Assembly: GCF_000381065.1 (NCBI RefSeq)
Contig: NZ_KB905842.1
Location: 1 to 64,000 of the forward strand
Length of the DNA stretch: 64,000 nt
DNA from: Propionispira raffinosivorans DSM 20765
GTDB taxonomy: Bacteria > Bacillota > Negativicutes > Selenomonadales > Selenomonadaceae
Direction of reading: 5' to 3'
Made by a program: the position numbers and the translations under genes. The notes under the pieces were generated by a model. That model was not told the origin of the DNA. It did not search any database and saw only the letters and a list, made by a program, of their open reading frames with translations. This document shows, piece by piece, positions 53,616-62,732 of this stretch (position 1 is the first letter of the stretch; each line of letters begins with the position of its first letter).

Positions 53616-54917
53616 ATGGATAAAAGAGTTAATGAAATACCAAAAGGTAGGTGGCTACATATTTTGCCACCGATTATGATTATCTGCATTATTTCTTATA
53701 TGGATCGTGTGAATATTGGTTTTGCTATGGCTGGTGGCATGAGTGATACTCTGGGGATGACGGCAAGCGTAGCAGGTTTGGCAGCAGGCATTTTCTTTAT
53801 AGGGTATTTATTTTTGCAGGTTCCAGGTGGACAATTTGCGGCAAAGCATAGTGGGAAAAAGTTCATTACATACTCTATTTTAGTCTGGGCGGTTATTTCT
53901 GTTTTAACAGGTTTAGCAGAGACCATTAATCAGTTGTTGATTCTACGTTTTGCCTTAGGTGTTGCAGAAGGTGGTATGTTGCCGGTAGCTTTGACGATGG
54001 TGAGTAACTGGTTTCCAAATGAAGAACGTGGTAGGGCAAATGCATTTGTTATTTTGTTTGTGCCAGTTGCAGCAATTATCACAGGGCCTTTATCGGGTTA
54101 TATTCTTGCAGTTTCAGATTGGCATTGGTTATTTATCATTGAAGGAATTGGTTCACTAGCAGTCTTGATTCCGTGGCTTCTAATGGTAAGTGATCGTCCG
54201 GAAGGTGCAAGCTGGATTAGTAAAGAGGAAAAAGAGTATATCATCGGAAAAATTCGGGACGAGGAAGAAGAGCTCCGTAATACAAGTGTAAAACAAGCAT
54301 CTTTGAAGGATATTTTACCCAATGTGACGATGTGGAAGCTCATAGCCCTTAATTTTTGTTACCAATCCGGCATTTATGGATTTGGTCTGTGGTTGCCGAC
54401 TTTACTAAAAAATCTAACGCATTCAGGAATGACGGAGATTGGCTGGTTATCAGCACTTCCTTATGTTGGTTGTGCAATTGGAATGCTGACGATTTCGAAT
54501 ATTTCTGATCGAACTGGTCGCCGAAAAGAATTCGTTGTTATTCCGCTTGTTGGTTTTGCACTTTGCTTGTTGTTTTCCGTCAAGACAGAAGAATACATCT
54601 GGGTATCGTATGCTTTTCTTGTTGGTTGTGGATTTTTTTTACAAGCAGCAGCCGGTGTGTTTTGGACGATTCCACCACGTTTATTTAGTCCGGCGGTGGC
54701 TGGCGGCGCAAGAGGAATTATAAACGCAATCGGTAATCTTGGTGGATTTGTTGGTCCTTATGCTGTTGGTGTTTTAATTCAAATGTATAGTTATGATATG
54801 GGGGTTTATAGTCTAGTAGCTTTGCTGTTTATTGGTGCAGCGATTACATTGACATTACCTGCTTCTGTGGAAGATAAGAAAAAACCGCAAGAATCCATAG
54901 AATCTTTGAAAGTATAG
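53616..54917 (+). CDS. MFS sugar-acid importer (anion:cation symporter family)
   Basis: A 433-residue MFS transporter with 12 helices, ACS type. ISYMDRVNIGFAMAGGM (TM1), GYLFLQVPGGQFAAKHSGKK, LRFALGVAEGGMLPVALTMV and SNWFPNEERGRANAFV are family marks. Members take up hexuronates, glucarate, galactonate and phthalate-like acids with protons. ATG 53616 is preferred to the GTG at 53607 given GAGGTG upstream. Probably imports the pathway's substrate. Confidence 0.92.
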   Translation: MDKRVNEIPKGRWLHILPPIMIICIISYMDRVNIGFAMAGGMSDTLGMTASVAGLAAGIFFIGYLFLQVPGGQFAAKHSGKKFITYSILVWAVISVLTGLAETINQLLILRFALGVAEGGMLPVALTMVSNWFPNEERGRANAFVILFVPVAAIITGPLSGYILAVSDWHWLFIIEGIGSLAVLIPWLLMVSDRPEGASWISKEEKEYIIGKIRDEEEELRNTSVKQASLKDILPNVTMWKLIALNFCYQSGIYGFGLWLPTLLKNLTHSGMTEIGWLSALPYVGCAIGMLTISNISDRTGRRKEFVVIPLVGFALCLLFSVKTEEYIWVSYAFLVGCGFFLQAAAGVFWTIPPRLFSPAVAGGARGIINAIGNLGGFVGPYAVGVLIQMYSYDMGVYSLVALLFIGAAITLTLPASVEDKKKPQESIESLKV

Positions 54918-54951
54918 ATCACTATCTTAAATATTAAAAGGGGCGTTCAAA

Positions 54952-55881
54952 ATGAGAAGAATTTTGCCATCAATGCATTTTTTAGAAAATTTCATGCCGA
55001 TTATGTCAAATGAAAAATTTGCGGTAGACGTTTTAGGTCAAGCGGCCGATATAGAATTTTACGAAGCCGTAGAGTTGGGATTTATCAAAGATACTGCCTG
55101 TCGTCATGCCATACGTAATATTGTCGAAAATCGTGGCTGGCAATTAACACAGTGGTGTTCACCAGTCATTGCGGACAAAGGGTTGTCTCTTTCAAGTCTT
55201 GATCCCAAAGAACGGAAAAAAGCTATTGCTTGTGCGAAAGAACTTTTGGCGGGAATTGCTGAAACCGGCGCAAAACGTTGTGGCTTGCAATCTGGTCCTG
55301 ATCCAAAAACGGATGAGCTTAGGGTAGAAGCAAAAAAAGCACTGTTTGAATCTTGTATAGAACTTTCAGAAACGGCAAAACAGTATGATGGTATGTATCT
55401 TCTGTTTGAACCATTGGATCGGTTTGTGCATAAAAAACAATTATTGGGACCCATCAAAGAAGTTACGGAATGGTTTGCCAACTTGAAAAAAGAATGTAGT
55501 AATTTTTATATTCATTGGGATAGTGCACATGAAGTATTGGGCGGAGCTGATTTAAAGGAATCTGTTACATTAGCCGCACCTTATCTAGCACAACTTCATA
55601 TCTGTAATTGTATAAATGATCCCCAACATCCGTATTATGGTGATCATCATATGGATATCGGACAGGCTCCGGATTATAAAACATGGGGTTATCTTACACC
55701 AAAAGTTGGTTCTGAAATCCTGAAAACAGTTGCGGCGTTTGAACCTTGTGACGGGGTAGAGATTACCTATTGTGCATTGGAAGTACGGGCACATTTAGCG
55801 GATGATCTTTGGGCAAAAGAACGCCTAATTCGTACGTTTCTCACAGAAGCATTTGATCTCGCTGGTATTGCACATAAATAA
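54952..55881 (+). CDS. Sugar isomerase/epimerase-like TIM barrel protein
   Basis: A 309-residue TIM-barrel enzyme of the xylose-isomerase-like/AP endonuclease 2 superfamily. Likely metal ligands occur in LLFEPLDRF (Glu, ~152), IHWDSAHEV (Asp/His, ~185), LAQLHICNC (His, ~210) and GVEITYCA (Glu, ~267). The substrate cannot be read from sequence. It lies between the importer and the kinase, so it probably isomerises an intermediate before phosphorylation. Not a YiaQ or YiaR family member by eye. AAAGGGG is nine bases upstream. Confidence 0.8.
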   Translation: MRRILPSMHFLENFMPIMSNEKFAVDVLGQAADIEFYEAVELGFIKDTACRHAIRNIVENRGWQLTQWCSPVIADKGLSLSSLDPKERKKAIACAKELLAGIAETGAKRCGLQSGPDPKTDELRVEAKKALFESCIELSETAKQYDGMYLLFEPLDRFVHKKQLLGPIKEVTEWFANLKKECSNFYIHWDSAHEVLGGADLKESVTLAAPYLAQLHICNCINDPQHPYYGDHHMDIGQAPDYKTWGYLTPKVGSEILKTVAAFEPCDGVEITYCALEVRAHLADDLWAKERLIRTFLTEAFDLAGIAHK

Positions 55882-55910
55882 AGAATATTGTTAAAAGGAA
55901 TATGAAGACG

Positions 55911-57419
55911 ATGAAATATTTATTGGGAATTGATAATGGTGGGACATTTTCCAAGGCAGCGCTGTTTACGGAAGATGGTAAGCAGATTGCTGTGGCTAGT
56001 GAGGCAACACAGTCGATTATGCCGTTGCCAGGTTATATGGAAAGAGATATGGAGGAGTTATGGGAAGTCAATGCACGCGTGATTCGTAAGGTTATCGAGC
56101 TAAGCGGTATTGCGTCGTCTCTTATTGTGGGAGTATCTTTTTCTGGTCATGGCAAGGGTTTGTATCTTGTTGATAAAGCAGGAAAACCAGCCTATAAAGG
56201 GATATTGTCAACTGATACACGTGCATGGGAATATGTGAAAAAATGGAATATGAATGGAACGCTGGCAAAAACGTATGAGAAAACCTGCCAAAAAATTCTT
56301 GCCTGTCAGCCGGTAAGTCTTTTGGCCTGGCTTAAAGACAACAAACCAGAGGTGTTTCAGAAAAGCAGATATATTTTTGCTGTGAAGGATTATATACGCT
56401 TTATGCTTACGGGCGAAGCGTATGCTGAATATACAGATTTTACTGGAGCGAATCTTGTGAATTTTATGACAAAACAATATGATCAAGAACTTCTGACACT
56501 GTTCGGAATTAAAGAAGTATATGACAAATTGCCGCCGTTGCGTCATGCAGCAGATATTTGTGGTTTTATTACCAAGGCTGCCAGTGAAAAAACTGGTTTG
56601 TTACAAGGGACACCTGTTGCTGCGGGAATGTTTGATGTGGATGCCTGTGGAATAGCAACGGGGCTCTCGGATACGGAAAAACTTTGTATGATTGCAGGAA
56701 CTTGGAGTATTAATGAATTTATTGCAAAAAAACCAGTTTTGAATAGTAGTGTGGATTTAAATTCAATGTTCTGCATACCGGGATATTATCTTATTGAAGA
56801 AAGCAGCCCAACATCTGCAGGCAATTTGGAATGGTTTATCCATAATTTTATGGATAAAGAAAAAGAACAGGTAAAAGCGGAGGGGGGCTCAATATATAAT
56901 TTGACGAATCAGTGGGTAGCTGAGATTGAGCCAGCAGATACAGAGATTGTTTTCTTGCCGTTTTTGCATGGATCCAATGAAAATCCTTTAGCTAGAGGCA
57001 CTTTTATTGGTCTTACTGCCTATCATACTAAAAAGCATATGTTACGTGCTGTTTATGAAGGAATAGTTTTTTCACATCTAACACATGTGAAAAAACTATT
57101 GAAAAATCGCGAAAAACCTACGTGCATACAGCTTTCGGGTGGAGCGGCGAACTCACTGATCTGGGTACAGATTTTTGCGGATGCATTGCAAATTCCGATT
57201 GAGACGGTTGCTGGTAAAGAGCTAGGAGCACAAGGTGCTGCTATGGCAGCTGGTATTGCAGCGGGCGTTTATGAGGATTTCCCCGATGCCATAAAAAAAA
57301 CGGTTAAGATTAACGGGGTAACGCAACCACGGCTAGCGTATAAAAAAATCTATGAGATAAAATATGCACGTTATTGCCGTGTAATTGAAGCATTGCATGG
57401 TATTTGGGAAGATCTTTAA
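55911..57419 (+). CDS. FGGY-family carbohydrate kinase, L-xylulokinase (LyxK)-like
   Basis: A 502-residue sugar kinase. MKYLLGIDNGGTFSKAALF is the phosphate-1 motif; PLPGYMERDMEELWEVNARV, GKGLYLVDKAGKPAYKGILS, SPTSAGNLEWFIHNFM and LQLSGGAANSLIWVQIFADA (FGGY signature region) closely follow the LyxK pattern of E. coli L-xylulokinase. It would make L-xylulose-5-P. The ATG at 55902 is also in frame but only two bases from AAAAGGA. Twenty-nine bases after the isomerase. Confidence 0.88.
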   Translation: MKYLLGIDNGGTFSKAALFTEDGKQIAVASEATQSIMPLPGYMERDMEELWEVNARVIRKVIELSGIASSLIVGVSFSGHGKGLYLVDKAGKPAYKGILSTDTRAWEYVKKWNMNGTLAKTYEKTCQKILACQPVSLLAWLKDNKPEVFQKSRYIFAVKDYIRFMLTGEAYAEYTDFTGANLVNFMTKQYDQELLTLFGIKEVYDKLPPLRHAADICGFITKAASEKTGLLQGTPVAAGMFDVDACGIATGLSDTEKLCMIAGTWSINEFIAKKPVLNSSVDLNSMFCIPGYYLIEESSPTSAGNLEWFIHNFMDKEKEQVKAEGGSIYNLTNQWVAEIEPADTEIVFLPFLHGSNENPLARGTFIGLTAYHTKKHMLRAVYEGIVFSHLTHVKKLLKNREKPTCIQLSGGAANSLIWVQIFADALQIPIETVAGKELGAQGAAMAAGIAAGVYEDFPDAIKKTVKINGVTQPRLAYKKIYEIKYARYCRVIEALHGIWEDL

Positions 57420-57464
57420 ACAATGATTTGAAATGTGATCTCGTTAGCATTGGAGTTGATAAAA

Positions 57465-58493
57465 ATGAAAATAGAAAAAAAAACCTTAACAGAACTTTAT
57501 CGTTGCTATGCAGCGAGCAGTACGACAATTGATGGCGAAAAAAAAGTTATTTTTGCAACAGAAGATCATGGAGCGGCATATTTATATTCTTTGCCTGAAC
57601 TGAAAAAAACAAAGCTTTGGGATGGACCCGGCGGGACAATGTCGATTGTTTCGATTCCTAGTGAAAATGGAGATTTTTTGGCAGTACAAAATTTTTTTCC
57701 TGGATTTTATTCAGAAAAGGCGGAGATTGTTTGGGCACAGCCGCAGCCGGATGGTAAATGGAAGATAAAAACGGTTTTACAGCTGCCCTATGTTCATCGG
57801 TTTGACATTCTTACGGCGAATGGGGTGAATTATTTTATTGGTTGTACGCTTTGTACGAGTAAAAAAGATACAGATGACTGGTCAGATCCGGGGAAAATTT
57901 ATGTCGGGGAATTGCCAAAAGACCTCATGCTGCCGATAAAAATTTCTGCTATAAAGGAAGAACTGCTTAAAAATCATGGCTATAGCCGCACTGTATGGAA
58001 AGGCAAAATGACAGGTATGGTTACGTGTGAAAGCGGAGTGCTTGCGGTTACGCCACCACAGGTACGCGGAGAGGCATGGACAATTGAAACAATACTGGAG
58101 CGTCCTGTAAGTGATGTTGCCGTAAGTGATATTGACGGTGATGGTCAGGACGAGCTCATCACAATCGAGCCGTTTCACGGCAATCAATTTGTTATTAACC
58201 ATAAGACAACAAATGGCTACGAAAAGGTCTATGAATATCCGGATGCCATGGAATTTGGTCATGTTGTTTGGGCTGGAAAACTTCGAGGTATTTCAACCAT
58301 TATTGGTGGACAGCGCGGGGCGGCGCAAGAACTCTTTTATATCCAATATAAAGAAGGAAAATATGTAAAGACAACGATTGAAGCTCATATCGGTCCAAGC
58401 AATATCTCTGTAATTAATGATAAGGAACAGGATATTATTATTTCTGCGAATCGTGAAATAGGAGAAGCAGTACTTTATATTGTGACCGACTAA
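57465..58493 (+). CDS. FG-GAP/VCBS-like protein in the sugar operon, unknown role
   Basis: A 342-residue protein without signal peptide or membrane segments. It looks like a beta-propeller: the blade motif [20 protein letters not shown] (residues ~223-242) is the Ca2+-binding FG-GAP loop with D-x-D-G-D-G-x-x-E, and similar blade-like repeats of ~50 residues are seen ([50 protein letters not shown]). FG-GAP proteins are usually exported; this one is apparently cytoplasmic. Cytoplasmic propellers in sugar operons are often lactonases or sensors. The role is not known. ATG 57465 has GGAGTTGAT upstream. Confidence 0.7.
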   Translation: MKIEKKTLTELYRCYAASSTTIDGEKKVIFATEDHGAAYLYSLPELKKTKLWDGPGGTMSIVSIPSENGDFLAVQNFFPGFYSEKAEIVWAQPQPDGKWKIKTVLQLPYVHRFDILTANGVNYFIGCTLCTSKKDTDDWSDPGKIYVGELPKDLMLPIKISAIKEELLKNHGYSRTVWKGKMTGMVTCESGVLAVTPPQVRGEAWTIETILERPVSDVAVSDIDGDGQDELITIEPFHGNQFVINHKTTNGYEKVYEYPDAMEFGHVVWAGKLRGISTIIGGQRGAAQELFYIQYKEGKYVKTTIEAHIGPSNISVINDKEQDIIISANREIGEAVLYIVTD

Positions 58494-58509
58494 AAAGGAG
58501 GCTCTTGTT

Positions 58510-59202
58510 ATGTTAGAAGAATTAAAGCAGCAGGTGTATGAGGCCAATATGCTGTTGCCACAGTATAGTCTTGTTACATTTACATGGGGAAATGTATCTG
58601 GTATAGATCGAAAAAAAGGATTGTTCGTCATAAAACCATCCGGTGTGGATTATGACAAAATGCAGCCGGAAAATATGGTTGTTCTTGATCTTAACGGCAA
58701 CAAAATCGAAGGTGATTTAAATCCGTCGTCGGATACGGAAACTCATCGCAAGCTGTATCTTGATTTTGAAAATATTGGCGGCATTGTTCATACCCATTCG
58801 CGCTGGGCAACGACTTTTGCACAGGCCGGTCAGGGGATTCGTGCATACGGTACGACGCAGGCGGACTATTTCTATGGTGAAATTCCTTGTACGAGGGATA
58901 TGACGGTAGAAGAAATTGAAATGAATTATGAATATAATACAGGTGCTGTAATTGTTGAGCGGTTTGAGTCACTTCAGCCAGATACTATACCAGGAGTTCT
59001 TGTTAAAAATCATGGACCGTTTACATGGGGGATGAATGCTTTTGATGCGGTACACAATGCTGTGGTTTTGGAAGAAGTTGCTATGATGGATTTTCATACG
59101 CAGCTTTTGATGGGGCATCGTAAGTCTATGCCACACATTCTATTGGATAAGCATTTTATGCGCAAGCATGGTTCCAAGGCTTATTATGGACAGAAAAAAT
59201 AA
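58510..59202 (+). CDS. L-ribulose-5-phosphate 4-epimerase
   Basis: A 230-residue class II aldolase-type epimerase (AraD/UlaF/SgbE) converting L-ribulose-5-P to D-xylulose-5-[22 protein letters not shown] (~27-47), the zinc-binding [17 protein letters not shown] (~94), [16 protein letters not shown], and [19 protein letters not shown] with the third His (~163) are diagnostic. AAAAGGAGG lies upstream. The last enzyme before the pentose phosphate pathway. Confidence 0.94.
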   Translation: MLEELKQQVYEANMLLPQYSLVTFTWGNVSGIDRKKGLFVIKPSGVDYDKMQPENMVVLDLNGNKIEGDLNPSSDTETHRKLYLDFENIGGIVHTHSRWATTFAQAGQGIRAYGTTQADYFYGEIPCTRDMTVEEIEMNYEYNTGAVIVERFESLQPDTIPGVLVKNHGPFTWGMNAFDAVHNAVVLEEVAMMDFHTQLLMGHRKSMPHILLDKHFMRKHGSKAYYGQKK

Positions 59203-59210
59203 ATGGACAT

Positions 59211-59250
59211 ACAAGCCGTACCATAAATGATTTGGTATGGCTTGTTTTTA
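59211..59250 (+). terminator. Internal terminator between the two epimerase genes
   Basis: ACAAGCCGTACCA / TGGTATGGCTTGT with TTTTTA. It splits the operon after the 4-epimerase; the last gene would be made at a lower level or need read-through. Confidence 0.75.
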
Positions 59251-59266
59251 TGAAAGTGGTGTCAAA

Positions 59267-60115
59267 ATGAAAAATTATGTATTGGGAGTATATGAAAAAT
59301 CAATGCCATCAACGCTTTGCTGGGTAGAAAAACTTCGTGCAGCGAAAAAAAGTGGTTTTGATTTCATTGAAATGAGTATTGATGAAACCGATGAGAAACT
59401 TGTCCGGTTGGATATGGGTAAAGAAGAACGCATAGAGATTCGGGCAGCAATGATTGATGCGGATCTGCCGATTCGTTCGATTTGCTTGAGTGGTCATCGC
59501 AAATATTCGCTCGGTCATCCAGATATAGCCATTCGTAAACGCAGTCTTGAAATCATGCAGAAGGCAGTTTGGCTTGCAGCCGATCTTGGTATACGGATAA
59601 TCCAATTGGCAGGATATGATGTCTACTATGAACAAGGTACAGCAGAAACGAAAGCTTTTTTTATAAAAAATCTTCTCATTTGTACTGAAATGGCAGCAAA
59701 AGAAGGTATCTTCTTGGGATTTGAGACGATGGAAACCCCGTTTATAGATACTGTAACAAAGGCGATGGAATACGTTGAATTAGTAAATTCACCGTATCTG
59801 GGGGTTTATCCGGATTCTGGAAATCTAACAAATGCATCATTATTGTATAGGAAGGACGTTGTACAGGATATTAAAAATGGTGCAGGTCATATTATTGCCT
59901 TTCATTTAAAAGAAACAATACCAGGGAAATATCGGGAGATACCTTTTGGAACGGGGCATGTAGATTTTAGTAAAATTATACAGACTGCTTGGCGTATGGG
60001 GGTAAGGCGTTACGTAGCTGAATTTTGGTATATCGGACAGAAAAACTGGCAGGAAGATCTTGTCTATGCAAATCAGTTCCAACGTAAATTTTTTTCTAAA
60101 ATCGAAACATCTTAA
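59267..60115 (+). CDS. L-ribulose-5-phosphate 3-epimerase
   Basis: A 282-residue TIM-barrel epimerase (UlaE/SgbU/SgaU family) converting L-xylulose-5-P to L-ribulose-5-P. LGVYEKSMPSTLCWVEKL at the start, LSGHRKYSLGHPD, IRIIQLAGYDVYYE, LGFETMETPFIDTVTKAM (Glu ligand ~150), YPDSGNLTNAS (Asp ~185), FHLKETIPGKYREIPFGTGH (His and Glu ~212) and the final Glu in YVAEFWYIG are characteristic. ATG 59267 is chosen over 59237, which lies in the terminator. Confidence 0.93.
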   Translation: MKNYVLGVYEKSMPSTLCWVEKLRAAKKSGFDFIEMSIDETDEKLVRLDMGKEERIEIRAAMIDADLPIRSICLSGHRKYSLGHPDIAIRKRSLEIMQKAVWLAADLGIRIIQLAGYDVYYEQGTAETKAFFIKNLLICTEMAAKEGIFLGFETMETPFIDTVTKAMEYVELVNSPYLGVYPDSGNLTNASLLYRKDVVQDIKNGAGHIIAFHLKETIPGKYREIPFGTGHVDFSKIIQTAWRMGVRRYVAEFWYIGQKNWQEDLVYANQFQRKFFSKIETS

Positions 60116-60225
60116 ATATAATAATCAAAATGTGCCCGATAGATGATACTTTTTAGTACTTATTTACTAGGGGGTAGTTTATTATTCGTTGTGGAAGATT
60201 ATTTTGAAATTCTTTTCAGTTTCTC

Positions 60226-60282
60226 TTGACACAATTTACCTCCACAGCTATTATATGTGTATACATATAATAGCTGTGGAGG
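60226..60282 (+). promoter_or_regulatory. MarR promoter with a 20-base perfect operator
   Basis: TTGACA (60226-60231), 17 bases, TATTAT (60249-60254). Arms 60239-60258 (CCTCCACAGCTATTATATGT) and 60263-60282 are perfect complements with a 4-base spacer, covering the -10, start point and GGAGG of the marR gene. Confidence 0.85.
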
Positions 60283-60290
60283 TGTTTATA

Positions 60291-60719
60291 ATGATGAAGT
60301 TGCCAGATATGCAATGTTGTGTTTGCGGTAATTTAAGAAAAACGACACGTGTGATTACGCAATTTTACGATCAGCACTTACAATCAACGGGTCTCCGCAC
60401 CACACAATGTGCATTGCTTCGTAGTATTTCATTGCATAAAAACATTGCGGTTGGTGAACTGGCTGCTATACTGCTGATGGACCAAAGTACGGTTACGAGA
60501 AATATTGAAATATTGAATAAGCATGGATACATTCAGATTGTGCCTGAACATCAGGATGCTCGGAAAAAATTAATTTCAATTACGCCAGATGGTGAAAAAA
60601 AACTCGAAGAAGCTATACCCTTATGGGAAGAGGCACAAAGAAAAATCGAACAAGTACTGGGAAAACAATTTAATGGCTTTTTAGAAACACTGGAATCTAT
60701 TAATAAAATTGGTAAATAA
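60291..60719 (+). CDS. MarR-family regulator with N-terminal Cys cluster
   Basis: A 142-residue MarR protein. The winged helix is LRTTQCALLRSISLHKNIAV, ELAAILLMDQSTVTRNIEIL and HQDARKKLISITPDG. The N-terminus carries CCVCGN, a Cys cluster typical of redox-sensing MarR proteins. The promoter has a perfect 20-base dyad, and a similar core (ACATGTATATACAT) lies in front of the next gene at 60733. It therefore likely represses itself and the FMN reductase in response to oxidants or electrophiles. Confidence 0.9.
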   Translation: MMKLPDMQCCVCGNLRKTTRVITQFYDQHLQSTGLRTTQCALLRSISLHKNIAVGELAAILLMDQSTVTRNIEILNKHGYIQIVPEHQDARKKLISITPDGEKKLEEAIPLWEEAQRKIEQVLGKQFNGFLETLESINKIGK

Positions 60720-60732
60720 AAATTTTAACAAA

Positions 60733-60754
60733 ATACATGTATATACATATATTG
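60733..60754. promoter_or_regulatory. Second putative MarR operator
   Basis: ATACATGTATATACATAT resembles the core of the operator at 60239-60282 (ATATGTGTATACATAT). Lies before the flavoprotein gene. Confidence 0.5.
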
Positions 60755-60821
60755 AAATAGTTTATGAACATGAAATAAAACGGCAAAATAATTGAGTATG
60801 TAAAATGGGGGTTCAAGACGG

Positions 60822-61475
60822 ATGAGACTAACATTATTTAACGGAAGCCCAAGGAAAAATTGGAATACTGAAATTCTCTTGCAACATGTAATGAAAGGTG
60901 CAGCATCAAATGGCGCAGAAACGGAACTCATCCATCTTTATGATTTAAATTATAAAGGCTGTAGAAGCTGCTACGCCTGTAAACGAGTGGGCGGAAAAAG
61001 TTATGGTCATTGTGCGATTCAGGATGATTTAACCGCGATATTTAAAAAAGTCGAAGAATCGGATGCCTTGATTTTTGGTTCGCCTATCTATTACGGAAAT
61101 GTTACCGGTGAGATGCGATCTTTTTGGGAAAGACTCCTGTTTCCATACTCCGTATTCGATATGGAACGGTCATCTCTGTTTAAAAAGAAAATACGAACAG
61201 GAATCATTTATACCATGGCAGCAAATGAGATTCAGATGAAGACAATGGGGTATGAGCAAAATCTTCATCTCATGGAAACGTTTATAGAGAAAATTTTTGG
61301 AGAAACAGAATCACTATTTGCTATTGATACCTGCCATTTTGAGGACTATACGCAATATGTTTCAACTTTTTTTAATGCCGAGGCAAAGCAAAAATGGCGG
61401 CAGGAAGAATTCCCCAAGGATTGTCAGAAAGCTTGGGAAATGGGGAAAAGAATTATTCAGCCAATTTATATTTAA
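60822..61475 (+). CDS. NAD(P)H-dependent FMN-type flavodoxin-like oxidoreductase
   Basis: A 217-residue flavodoxin-fold reductase. LTLFNGSPRKNWNTEILLQH is the FMN phosphate loop; GCRSCYACKR and HCAIQDDLTAIFKKVEESDA belong to the iron-sulphur flavoprotein/NADPH-dependent reductase class; LIFGSPIYYGNVTGEM is the second FMN contact. Such proteins reduce quinones or nitro compounds. Two-electron quinone detoxification under MarR control is likely. Not linked by overlap to the next gene but 17 bases away. Confidence 0.9.
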   Translation: MRLTLFNGSPRKNWNTEILLQHVMKGAASNGAETELIHLYDLNYKGCRSCYACKRVGGKSYGHCAIQDDLTAIFKKVEESDALIFGSPIYYGNVTGEMRSFWERLLFPYSVFDMERSSLFKKKIRTGIIYTMAANEIQMKTMGYEQNLHLMETFIEKIFGETESLFAIDTCHFEDYTQYVSTFFNAEAKQKWRQEEFPKDCQKAWEMGKRIIQPIYI

Positions 61476-61492
61476 AGGAGAGTGGTGTAAGT

Positions 61493-62125
61493 ATGGGGAA
61501 AATATTATGTTTTATTTACGAAGAAATGGTTGATTTTGAAATGACATTAGCATGCCATTTGCTTAACCGAGAAATTGTTTGTATTGCCTATGAAAAGCAA
61601 GTGATAAAAAGTAAATCTGGGATAGGGTATTATCCTATGGCTACAGTAAAAGATGCACTGGATTTTACCGATGTGGAGGCTTTAATTATACCAGGAGGTT
61701 TTAATGATGAGCAGCGACCGGAATTAATGGAACTTATTCAAAATTTAAATAACAAAGGCATCTTATTAGCTGCAATTTGTGCTGGTACGCAGTATTTAGC
61801 GAAGGCTGGAGTTTTACAAGGGAAAATGTATACAACGGTATTAACCAAAGAGAAGCTTAGAGAGTTTTTTCCAATGACATTAGATGACCCGTTTCCTCGG
61901 GAAAGTTATGTTAATAAAAATGTGGTAAAAGATCAAAATATAATCACGGCTTTGGGAAATGCATTTGTGGATTTTGCAGTGGAAATACTTGATTATTTTA
62001 AACTGTTTAAAGAAGAAAAGGACAAGCAGGCTATGAGTAATCATTATAAGTGCATAATTAGTTTTTCTCCATCAGTAAATGCTCTTAAGGATAATTCCTC
62101 AGATATTGCAAAATTAGAATCATGA
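61493..62125 (+). CDS. DJ-1/PfpI-family protein with an antisense-derived tail
   Basis: A 210-residue DJ-1/PfpI-like protein. The nucleophile elbow is AAICAGTQYLAKAGVL (Cys ~101), and PGGFNDEQRPELMELIQ precedes it. A conserved fold runs to about residue 182 (VDFAVEILDYFKLF). The last ~30 residues (NHYKCIISFSPSVNALKDNS...) are read from the antisense strand of the convergent flavoprotein gene (overlap 62044-62125). The original stop has therefore probably been lost at a join. AAAGGAG is nine bases upstream of ATG. Confidence 0.85.
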   Translation: MGKILCFIYEEMVDFEMTLACHLLNREIVCIAYEKQVIKSKSGIGYYPMATVKDALDFTDVEALIIPGGFNDEQRPELMELIQNLNNKGILLAAICAGTQYLAKAGVLQGKMYTTVLTKEKLREFFPMTLDDPFPRESYVNKNVVKDQNIITALGNAFVDFAVEILDYFKLFKEEKDKQAMSNHYKCIISFSPSVNALKDNSSDIAKLES

Positions 62126-62607
62126 GTTCCACAGCAATGAATACTATCCGTTAAATCCCAACCATAAAGTGCAAATACATTATTAATAAAATTAATATCA
62201 TCTGCACCTATTTTAGGATCTGCACCCCCTTGAGCAAATATCGTTATTACCTTTTTACCTGGATGTCTTGGTACAAAATCTCCAAGCCCTCCAATCATTG
62301 GAAATGTACGGTCTAACCAAACTTTTGCTTGACCTGTAATTTGGTGATAATAGATTGGCGAACCAAATATAATAGCATCTGCTTCATTAATAGCCTCATA
62401 CATTGGTTGTAGATAATCTTGAATAGCACAACCATCATGTGCACGGCAATAATAACATCCTTGACAACCACGAATTCCAGAATCATTCAAATCAAATTCA
62501 ATAATTTCGGCACCTTTTGATTTGGCTCCATTGACCACTTGTTCTAACAATTTTGCAGTATATCCATTTTTTCGTGGACTACCATTAAAAATAACAACCT
62601 TTGACAT
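62044..62607 (-). CDS. NAD(P)H-dependent FMN-type flavodoxin-like oxidoreductase, second copy
   Basis: A 187-residue paralogue in the same family as the gene at 60822 (VVIFNGSPRKNGYTAKLLEQ, GCQGCYYCRAHDGCAIQDY, IIFGSPIYYHQITGQAKVWL, ITIFAQGGADPK). It is divergent from an HxlR-type regulator at 62733, a common pairing, in which HxlR senses quinones or aldehydes and controls the reductase. Overlaps the end of the DJ-1-like gene by 82 bases on the opposite strand. Confidence 0.92.
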   Translation of the reverse strand: MSKVVIFNGSPRKNGYTAKLLEQVVNGAKSKGAEIIEFDLNDSGIRGCQGCYYCRAHDGCAIQDYLQPMYEAINEADAIIFGSPIYYHQITGQAKVWLDRTFPMIGGLGDFVPRHPGKKVITIFAQGGADPKIGADDINFINNVFALYGWDLTDSIHCCGTHDSNFAISEELSLRAFTDGEKLIMHL

Positions 62608-62732
62608 TTAATATCGCTCCCTTTTAGTAGTTTTATTTTAGATGTTGCTTGTGCATTGATTATAATATGAATGTTGTTATAATTGAAGTACGCACTTTAT
62701 GGTTAGATACTCAATAAAAGGAGAGTGATTTT

